Position numbers and translations under genes: made by a program. A stretch of DNA of 64,000 nt from Albula goreensis (taxonomy: Eukaryota; Chordata; Actinopteri; Albuliformes; Albulidae), in the NCBI GenBank assembly GCA_022829145.1, contig CM040745.1, positions 24,458,906 to 24,522,905 on the forward strand, written 5' to 3'. This document shows positions 37,453-64,000 of this stretch, piece after piece. The number at the start of each line of letters is the position of its first letter. Position 1 is the stretch's first letter. The notes below the pieces were generated by a model. It was not told the origin of the DNA and did no database searches. It saw only the letters and a list, made by a program, of their open reading frames with translations.

Positions 37453-40400
37453 TGAGTCTCTGACATGTATGAAAATAGCAGTAGTAGTAACAGTTATCCA
37501 TGTAATAAATTAGTAATAGTTTTTCTTAGTATTACAGTCACTGTTGTCAAAGCATTGAAAAAAGAGCACCACTTTGGACAGTCACTGAAGATATACAGAA
37601 CTTCTGACTTTACTTTTTTGTTCTTCGCCATAACTTCCTTTTTGTAGTTACCTTTTTAAAGGTATTAAAAAAAATTAAAATATATTTTTCACCCTCTCCC
37701 AATTTTAAATAACTTATTAAATTAATAGACCCAGCCCAGCCCTGCAATGTCCTCTGTCAGACTGCAAGAGCTCAGACAGGCATGAGAGCAACTAAAAGAG
37801 TCAATGTCTCTGCTTCCTGACAAACTCTTTGACCATGTCTCAGAGTGAAAGGTCCTCACTCGAGATTTGAGGGTCAGCTCCAGCTATTTCCTGCTCTCCT
37901 TTCTGTGTTGCTCAGGTGATTTGCATGGAAGACTTGATGATCTACTCCTCATTTTCTATAAGGTAAGAACTATTTCTGCCCAAAATAGAAGTGTCATTTA
38001 TTTATAAATTGCCCTGACTGAAAAAGTATTGTAATAGAAATATGATACAACCCTTTTCACTTCCAAAATTCACCAGCTTTGTTACAGAGTCATTGCGCCA
38101 GAGAACTGCATATCTTGCAAAGCTGACTCATGCAGACAGAAGGTACAGACAGACAGCAGGTATTAAGTTGATCAAAGGAGTTGCTTAGGTTTGGTTTTGC
38201 TTGATGAAGAAGGGAATTCTAAGCTGATGGAACTCCCTGAGAAAGTCACCCAGCCTCAGCCACATTTAATACCTACATGATTAGGATTCCAGGACTGCAG
38301 TGTATGCAGTGTTACTGCACTGAGGGCATATCTGTGATCTGACCATGCAGCCTGAGACCTTTTCTTTTCACTGTAAATTCAGAATGGTCTTCCATCAGCC
38401 GATAACCCATATGTGTTTAATGGAGATTTTGTGGACCGAGGGAAGAAATCTGTGGAGATCATCATAATCCTGTTTGCCTTTCTGCTTCTCTACCCGGACC
38501 ACATGCACCTGAACCGCGGAAACCATGAGGACCACATCATGAACCTCAGGTACTTTGGTTAACTCCAGACTCATTTGTTTTTGTGTCTGTGTTTGTCTCT
38601 GTGTGGTACCTGTGTCCTTGTTATTTCTTTGTGTTGTCTGGATCTGCCTGCGGTAAATTAATGTCTGCTGATTCACTCCTGTGTGCTGTAACCATTCCAG
38701 ATATGGATTTACCAAAGAAGTTATGCAGAAATATAAGGTAATAATCATTGTTTTTAAAACACTATTGAGTGTTTTTGCCATTGTTCCTCTATACAATTCA
38801 GGTTTTTGGAGATAATTGTGAAAAATGCTGTAGGAACTGTTTCTCAGAGTCTTACCCATGCAGGGGAATTATTTTGTCATTGCTGTATGTAATGAAATGC
38901 TACTGTTTCCCCTGCAGAACCATGGTAGGGATATTTTGCAGTTGCTGCAGGATATCTTCAGCTTGTTGCCTGTGGCAACAGTTATTGACAACAAAGTACT
39001 CATTGTACATGGTGGAATTTCTGATATGACTGACCTTCACTTCTTGGACTCGATAGAAAGACACAAGGTGTGTAGCATTAATGAGCATCTGGCATATTTC
39101 TCGTTTTGATAGCTGCTCTTTCTTGCTGTATGAAAAGCATAAATTTGGTCATTTCATTTTTTGAAATTCTGTTAATTCGTAGACCAGGTCAGTGAGTTTT
39201 GACCTTTGAACAATGAGATGGTATGAAAATGAACCCCAAACTGTGGGAAATGTGTAGGCCATAGCAAGCACGCTGGGTTAGTTGTCCATATGTCACTGGT
39301 TCACAAACACTGGGATTGCAGACACACTCATGGCTCCACTTACTGTGCAGGTGAAGTCCGCGCTCAGGCTACCCAGGCAGAGCATGGACTGCATCCTGGT
39401 GGACAGGTTTGGCAGTCTGAGCAGAGGCCGCCTGGCCAGCAGGAACAAAGGATCTGTGAGAAGGCGGAATCAGCTGATGAGGAACAACAGCAGATCCTCT
39501 TCGTCCTCATCATCCTCTTCCTCTTCCTCCTCAGTGTGCTCTCCTCGTGTCCCCTCTCGCAACCTGCACCACCCCAGACTCTCCCCTAGCATGCTCAGTC
39601 CTACCCATATACCCCAGGTCTCCTGCCTCGACTCCATCTTTTCCATGGCAACACCATCAACACCACCGAGAGAGGAGGAGGAATGGAAGCAGGTGAGAGA
39701 CACTTACTCGGTCTACTCCCATTAAAAACACCCCCATTAGACACGCATGCGTATTTTAACAATAATCAGTTGCTGATAGTGTTTTTCGGGTCTGGAGATC
39801 GTAGATTTACTGTGGAGTGACCCCAAAATCCAGAATGGCTGCACGCCAAACAGTTTTCGGGGGGGTGGCTGCTACTTTGGCCCGGATGTGACCCGTAGTC
39901 TGCTACAGAAGCACGGTCTCAGCCTCCTGATCCGGTCCCACCAGTGCAAACAGGAGGGGTACGAGCTGTGCCATGACGGCCAGGTGGGACAAACACTTTA
40001 TCAAAAAGTAAACAAGGAAAATCACTATAAGCCAATCACGCATCAGTTCACTGTGCCGCTGGGCTATGTGTCTCACAGGTGATCACCATTTTCTCTGCCT
40101 CCAACTATTATGAGGAAGGCAGTAACCGTGGAGCTTACATCAGGCTGGGCCCGGACTTGATCCCTCGCTTCTTCCAGTACCAAGTCAGCCACTGCACCAG
40201 AAAGCTCACCCTCCACCAGAGGTTGGTGTGGATGTGCTCTATATATATATTGGTTTAAATATATAATATATATAAATATAAATATATAATATAAAATGAA
40301 TTGATTCATGCTGGGATTTGATATGCTTTCAATTGATGAGCCATGATTTTGTTTTATCATATGCCCTGCAGACATGTTCATAATTTATTTCACCTAGATA

Positions 40401-42309
40401 TTTTCTTTTTTTTTCTCAATACCTGTAGCTATACCTACAATATGTGATATTTATACATTGTTTTAAAGATAATGCTTGATTACATTTAGGCAGTGCTGCA
40501 AGGGCAGTATTGACATAATTGAGTAACAATGACGTATAAGATATCCAAGCTAATTTCAGTAATATGTGCCGCATACAAAATCTTAAGGGTTAACTAATTA
40601 TGTAGTCATACAGAAATGTAATGCTACCATACTTCCAGATAAAATAACCTGCTGTACAGGATGATATAATTTTATTTAAGGAAATAGAAAATATGGAAAA
40701 CCTGAGAAAATGTGAACCCTTTCCTTGCAGAATGATAGCATTATTTGTATGTGTGAATCTCACAGGGTGAGTGTAGCTGAGGTTTCAGCTCTGAAGGCCT
40801 TGCAGGAGAAGTTTTTTGCCCATCGCTCTGAGCTGATGACCAGCTTTCAACAGTATGACAAAAACAACACAGGTGACATTTCGGTCCCTCCCTGATTCAA
40901 ATATCTGTCCATGTTGGTAGAAGAGTGATGGTTTGATCCCTGTGTGTGCTCCATCCCCAGGTCGCATCACTTCCAGTGAGTGGGCCCAGGCTGTGGAGTC
41001 TGTCCTGAGGCTAGACCTTCCCTGGCGGACCCTCAGGCCCCGGCTGGCCCGCCTGGCGCCAGATGGAAATGTGGAGTACCTGTCCTGCTTTGATAACATC
41101 TGCCCAGGCCAGCCTCTCCCACAGGTCAACACCTGAACAGCAAAATGAATTAGATTCCTTTTTTGATGAGGGTCTTGTATTGCTTAAGTGCATTATTTTT
41201 TATTTGCACTTCCTCTACTTTCAAACATTTTCATACAATGATTTTGATGAAGATAAACATTGTTTGATTTTTGGTACTTGGAGGAACTAACATTGTGCTT
41301 TGTTATTTTTAGTTGGCAAAGGCATTCAGTGCTCTCTCTTTTGATTTAGGTTGCACCAAACCTTGCAGAGACCTTGTATCGGTACCGAACTGACCTTGAG
41401 ATCATTTTCAATATTATTGACAAAGATCATTCAGGTGAACACTTTCAACAACTTTATTTTACAAATCAATAGTTTCTGTAGTATCTTCTCATACCTCGGA
41501 TTAAATAATCATGCCATTGTCGCATTTTAATCATCCCACTCAATCATTTAATTGACAGTGGAGTTTAACGTTTTAACTCTGGAAGAAGTATTTACAACAA
41601 TTTATCATTTACTGTTCTGTTTAACAACAATGATGTAATAATACTGTATATATTTACAACACTAAATGTAAAAATTAGAAAGACTATGCTTTTTCTGTCA
41701 TCACAGTCTTGGATCAATTAGCTCAGACTCCATGCCTAGCAGTGAGAGAAACCTGTCTCTCTCTCTCTTTCTCTCTCTGTATATTTGGAACGGGATATAA
41801 CATCTAAACACCAACTGTCCCATCCTGTTTGATATGGATCACCTAGCAGTGTTCTTAGCAGAGTTCCTGTTTAGAAAATATCTTTATACCTTTTCTCTGG
41901 TCAGATTGAGATGGCCAATTTATATATAACCTTTATAATTTGTGTTGTTTATCTAGTCATTTATATTCATGATATTCATTTATAGTCATGATATTAGAGT
42001 CTCTAGTGATGCCTTGGAGATAAGGGCTCAGACAACAATTACATGTTGATATTTTATTTTTGTATATGTTCAACAAATCAACTCGATGCAATTCAACCCC
42101 CTTTTTCAGGTCTTATCTCCATTGAGGAGTTCCGTCAAACCTGGAAACTCTTCAGTTCTCACCTGAGAGTAGCAGTGGAGGATAGTGCCATTGATGACTT
42201 GGCACGCAGCATTGATTTCAACAAAGATGGTAGCATCGACTTCAATGAGTTTCTGGAGGCTTTCAGAGTAGTGCATCGTCTTGATACAAAGGATCAACAA
42301 CAAGTGTGA
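33641..42309 (+). CDS. ppef1: Serine/threonine phosphatase with EF-hands (PPEF/rdgC family), complete
   Basis: Calcium-responsive PPP-family phosphatase related to Drosophila rdgC, found in photoreceptors and sensory neurons. The 17 coding exons are 33641-33695, 34262-34294, 35037-35164, 35386-35446, 36176-36315, 36865-36979, 37916-37962, 38383-38549, 38701-38737, 38918-39067, 39351-39692, 39798-39983, 40079-40221, 40766-40872, 40961-41124, 41350-41434 and 42110-42309. They total 2160 nt, or 719 residues. Features in order: MGC N-terminus (predicted myristoylation/palmitoylation); IQ motif [11 protein letters not shown] near residue 37; metal-binding GDLHG (178-182), GDFVDRG (207-213) and GNHED (239-243); VHGGIS; a Ser-rich insert (about 312-425); LIRSHQC around His473; [14 protein letters not shown]; a degenerate EF-loop DKNNTGRITSSE (566-577); canonical loops [12 protein letters not shown] (649-660) and [12 protein letters not shown] (689-700). 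All catalytic residues are present. Adjacency to phka2 favours ppef1, although several words look more like mammalian PPEF2. Confidence 0.93.
34690..35020. repeat. Degenerate TG-rich tract before the IQ-motif exon
   Basis: About 300 bases of irregular TGTG/TATG words end close to the acceptor at 35036. It reads open on both strands only because of its low complexity. Confidence 0.7.
35764..35822. repeat. Polypyrimidine tract in a PPEF intron
   Basis: About 60 bases of almost pure C/T (CCCATCCCTCTCCCCTCTCC and onward). It is intronic, more than 350 bases before the next acceptor. Confidence 0.7.
37408..37447. repeat. (CA)n microsatellite
   Basis: Twenty uninterrupted CA units in a PPEF intron. 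Confidence 0.97.
39495..39533 (+). repeat. ppef1: Thirteen-codon serine run in the PPEF catalytic insert
   Basis: TCN codons encode residues 360-372, all serine, in the exon that separates the two halves of the phosphatase domain. The codons are mixed (TCC, TCT, TCG, TCA), so the run is not a simple recent trinucleotide expansion. Arginine-rich (SVRRRN) and proline-rich stretches flank it. This region is known to be variable in length in the family. Confidence 0.9.
40238..40300. repeat. AT-only low-complexity tract next to a PPEF donor site
   Basis: An irregular (TA)n/ATAAATA tract starts about 20 bases after the donor at 40222. Confidence 0.85.
41756..41780. repeat. (TC)n microsatellite
   Basis: TC repeats with one interruption, in the last PPEF intron. 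Confidence 0.9.
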
Positions 42310-43376
42310 TAAACAAAAAGACTAAGGACTCTATTTTCACAGAGAAAACTTGAGAGGTAATGATAAAAAGAGTATCATGTTGAATAATTGGTACATAATT
42401 TATTCGAAGACTCACATTTGAGTTGTGTCTTGGTCACATTTGAGTTGTATCTCAATTTAATACCAGTTTAGAATGTAACCACTGCAGCCACATTACTTTC
42501 ACATTTTACTTGTATGAAATTGATTTGATTTTAAAACACACAAAACAACAGTTACTCATGGTAATGTACTGAATTTTGACCATTTTCCCAGGAATTAAAA
42601 TTCAATCCCAAGTCACTCAAAGTCTGTCTATCCAAAATAATGCATGGATTGATGTTTCCCCTCTGTCAGAGATAGACCTGTTCTAATGACACACTATTGT
42701 ATCACTATATATACCTATAAAATACCTGCTCTACAGAGTTGATAGGTCTGAGAGACTTAGAAAAACATTATTGCTATCTGTTAAAATTACATAAAATAAT
42801 GTTTAAAAAATTCATAAGCACTTAGTGTGTTGAGAAAATAATATGCTCACCACTAGTAGTGAACACCCTGGCTTTAGAGAATAGTAGTACTACCATATAT
42901 TTGATCAATCCATGCACTGACCCAGCTGATTTCATAATCAGGTCTCCTAATAGAATGTAGAGTTGGGCAGCTTAGAATCAGCTGTTTTAGTGAATAATGG
43001 AAACAGAAATATCTTGGTACCTCTACTTTCTGATGCCATGGTGTCCACCTCTGCTTACCATGTATGATTACCTTGTTCCATGGCTCTTTGAAATCTGAAT
43101 GGATGAATCAGCAGTGAAATTCACCATGTGTGGAAGATCCTTGTTTTTCTAGCTGTATATATTATGTATATTAGGAGATCCATGTTTAAATGTGTCATAA
43201 TCGGCTGTCATAATATCAATTGGAATGTACTGTACATGTTTCAGTACAGTTAAGTCCTATAAAAAAGGTGCATATAAACCTGGAAAGCATGCTGAAGTTC
43301 AGACTTAGTCAGAATTATATTGTAATTAAAGTACATAGTGCATTCTATATGTTCCAATTTGCTAAACTGACAACAA

Positions 43377-43396
43377 AATAAATTTTAAATAAATAA
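43377..43396 (+). other. Candidate poly(A) signals of the PPEF gene
   Basis: Overlapping AATAAA hexamers, about 1070 bases after the stop codon. Confidence 0.4.
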
Positions 43397-45265
43397 AATC
43401 CTCTATTGAATCATAATGTAAGTTAAAATTACTTATTAAATGGGCCACCCTTCCTGCAGAGCTGAAAAACAGTTTCATTTAGCAAGTAGTCAAACCAGTA
43501 ATAAGTAGAATCTCAATAGATCATTGATTATTTTTCCAGCTTTTTGACGCTGTGTCCTTCTGTTGTGATTCATTAATTCTGCCTTATTTTAAATCTTTTT
43601 GAGGCAGGGGTTACAGGGGTGTGCAGATTAATTGAGCAAACCAGTCTCTAATTCTCATTGCTGGCCAATTGTGTAGGTCTTGTTTTGCATCACAGTTTTG
43701 TTTAACTTATTTTTAGATTAACAATTCAACATCTTTAAATTCAACTTTATTTATGTTTTTTATGTTCTTACCTTTCTCTATTCAGTCTCCAGACAGAAGA
43801 CCTCAGCACTTTGATGAACCTGCATTGTGTAGTATGTGTAATATCTGTCATTATGGACAGTTATTAATGATAACATAACGTTGCAGGGCAATGTAAAAGC
43901 AGCGGTGCATTTGACTCTGTGCTGTTGTTTTAGTAATTGACCAGTTCTCAGGAGTTTCACTGGCATCTGCTGTTTATTGTCCTCCCAAGCAGCAGCAATG
44001 ATAACTTACTGGGACAGCATCAGCAGACTGGGAACCAAATCATGTAGGCTGTTATATTAAAATAATTAGTACCTGATACAGAATGGGTGACCATCAGAAC
44101 ACTAGTTACAAGTACTGGGAATCACAAGCACCACCGGAAGTAAACTCCTCAAAAAAATACAATTTTAGCTACTTATAGCTCAGACATCTAATATAAAAAT
44201 TAAAATGAATTATAGTATTCATCACCCAATAACACCCTATGTAATTATTTTCCAATATGGTCATTGACTCCTGCACTAATAGGTACAGAAGCATCAGTGA
44301 AACTGGCAACATGTTTAAAAAACAAAAGTAAGATAATGCTCTGATTTGTTAATTCCATACCACATCCTGGACTCTCCTGGATTTGAACATGCCCCAGTTG
44401 CACTTGCACCATGCTCTTTAGACCATGCACTAAGATTGTTAGTATAGCCCACAGTCAGTAAGAAACATTAACACTCAACAATACCAATATACATACTGCC
44501 AAGACTCATTCTAATTTGTCCTGATTTATGACTGAATTCTGTGGCCTTTCAGTTCAGTTAATCTCTTTCTCATGTCTTCAAGAAGATGAGAAAGAATTGT
44601 TAATGGTTTTCACATTTTACAAAAATGTAATATTAAGTACAATGAGTCACAATAATAATAGTTATAACACACAAGAATCAACACAATAAATTGACATCCT
44701 CACAAACACAAAACATTAATGAGCCATTGTCACTAACACCACCAAGAGAGGACATTTTTTTGAATATTATTAAAAGGTTTCATATATATCCTTTTCCAAA
44801 ATACAATATACTCTAACAATAAAAATGCTCACAATTAACATGTGCAATTACATGTAAACTATTATTACTGGACAAAATGGAACACATTAGACAGAAGATA
44901 TGAAACACATCAAACACCAATACAATGCAGTTCTCAAGGCTGAATGTTAATAATAATATTTTAGGAATCTCTTCTATATTGGTACATTCAAATAATTTAG
45001 CATCCACTCCTTTGTAGCACAGGTATAGTCTGATAAGTGCCCATTTCCTGTTACCCTTCCTCAGTGCATACTTATTTGTGTGCATGCCTGTGTATAGTTT
45101 TTGGATCACAGTACAGCCCTATGCTGTGGGTGCAAAATCCTAAAGACTCACTATTCCATGCAAGGTATTGAGTCTGAAGGATGCAATCATACTTGTTTAA
45201 AATGATTTGTAATAAAAACATATTTTAAATAATTTGTATCTTTGTCTTTATCCTTTATGTACTGT

Positions 45266-45271
45266 TTTATT
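45266..45271 (-). other. Candidate poly(A) signal of phka2
   Basis: TTTATT on the plus strand reads AATAAA on the minus strand, about 970 bases past the phka2 stop. A T/GT-rich stretch follows on the minus strand. Confidence 0.35.
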
Positions 45272-46240
45272 TTGTTCTGTGATATTCTCTGCTCTCGCTT
45301 CTGCTGAAAATAACCTAAGCACTATACAGAGTATACCTGTACAACAGACACAGTTCATATCAACATAAATTCCATGAAATCATAACTCATACATGGATAG
45401 CTAATAAGTGCTTTCTGCAGAGCAGTAGTTTGTATAGAACAGCCCTTTGTTTTAAGCAGTTCTTTTCATGGAGCAGTTTTGGCTAGATATGAATGTTTGA
45501 TGACAAGAACAGACCAGAGAACTCATCTGAGCTCATCACTTTGTCCAGAGATTTCTGCTACTTGACAACCTGAAATGTTATTCTATGTATTCTCAATGTG
45601 AAAGAATACTTTCTAATATTAGTACAAAATGTATCTTTAAATTCTGTTCAACATCCATTGTCCTGTTGACCTAGCCTGAACTTGACCTAAAGCATATTCT
45701 GTTACACCATCTATCAATTTGCCCACCTTTTAAAAAGCAAAAACCTCAGTCAAATCCCCATTATTATCATTCACTGAGCCTGAGGTCACATTTTCCCTAC
45801 CTCTGATAGAATCATTTTCTTTTAAACCTGTCTCCTAAATGAACCAAATCTAGTGACAGTTCATTTAGATCTCATCCTAGCTTACAATTCACTTCTACAC
45901 ATATCTTAAAACAACCTGGAAAATATACCTGCAACACTTGTATGAACTCCATCAACATGCAACTCGATATGGTATTCATCAAAATAAAGTTTGGATATTC
46001 TTTAGTTACCCTTTTTTTCTACTTTTTCAAGAGCTTCTATATCTTTAATATGTTGTGGTGTCCAGAATGTTGAGCAGTAGTAGATTGTTAGGAAAACTGG
46101 TTTGTATAGAGCTATGGTTTGAATTGATTACAGAATTGGATACAATCATTCCTCACATAGAATCACATTTTATACCAGATATGAATGTATAGCTTCAAGC
46201 CTTTGGATTTCCTGGACAAAGAGCTCTGGTAGAGGAAGTT

Positions 46241-64000
<17,760 letters not shown>

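Larger units (their letters stand above)
42310..46240. other. Convergent intergenic region between PPEF (+) and phka2 (-)
   Basis: This 3.9 kb of AT-rich DNA holds both 3'UTRs. Plus-strand AATAAA hexamers cluster at 43377-43396 and would suit the PPEF transcript (UTR about 1.1 kb). A minus-strand AATAAA at 45271-45266 would suit phka2 (UTR about 1 kb). No other gene was recognised. Confidence 0.6.

Noticed and set aside
39955-39983. Glu-to-Gln change in the phosphatase RSHxC word (RSHQC)
   Set aside because: RAHQ occurs in active PP1 and PP2A, so this is not evidence of a dead enzyme.

Overview
The window is vertebrate nuclear DNA, most likely from a ray-finned (teleost-type) fish. It has intron-rich genes with GT/AG junctions, AT-rich introns, many dinucleotide microsatellites and short TA-flanked DNA-transposon derivatives typical of fish genomes. 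Exons were joined by reading splice sites and codon phase by eye. In all three complete genes the summed exon lengths are divisible by three, and protein lengths are close to what I recall for the human orthologues.

Layout: (1) 1-2690, plus strand: last five exons of TUBGCP5 (gamma-tubulin complex component 5), with a palindromic MITE in its last intron. (2) 2691-5920: 3' flank of TUBGCP5 and GC-box promoter region of the next gene. (3) 5921-27116, plus: complete ATP10A, a class-5 P4-ATPase (lipid flippase), 21 coding exons, about 1484 residues. (4) 27117-33640: long AT-rich flank with candidate poly(A) signals, then a probable 5' non-coding exon of the next gene. (5) 33641-42309, plus: complete PPEF-type (rdgC) EF-hand Ser/Thr phosphatase, 17 coding exons, about 719 residues. 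(6) 42310-46240: convergent intergenic region. (7) 46241-63471, minus: complete PHKA2 (phosphorylase kinase alpha regulatory subunit), 31 coding exons including one tentative, about 1228 residues. (8) 63472-64000: upstream flank of PHKA2.

The genes do not form a pathway. TUBGCP5 acts in microtubule nucleation, ATP10A in phospholipid flipping, PPEF in calcium-linked dephosphorylation and PHKA2 in calcium/cAMP-controlled glycogen breakdown. In human, TUBGCP5 and ATP10A lie on 15q11-q12, and PPEF1 and PHKA2 lie together on Xp22. The window therefore joins two blocks that are separate in mammals. I found no CRISPR array, prokaryotic-type system or intact transposase gene. The unusual items are mostly structural: MITEs with long terminal inverted repeats, a near-perfect 57-nt intronic hairpin, a microsatellite running into a coding exon with two in-frame acceptors, and the mixed PPEF1/PPEF2 character of the phosphatase.
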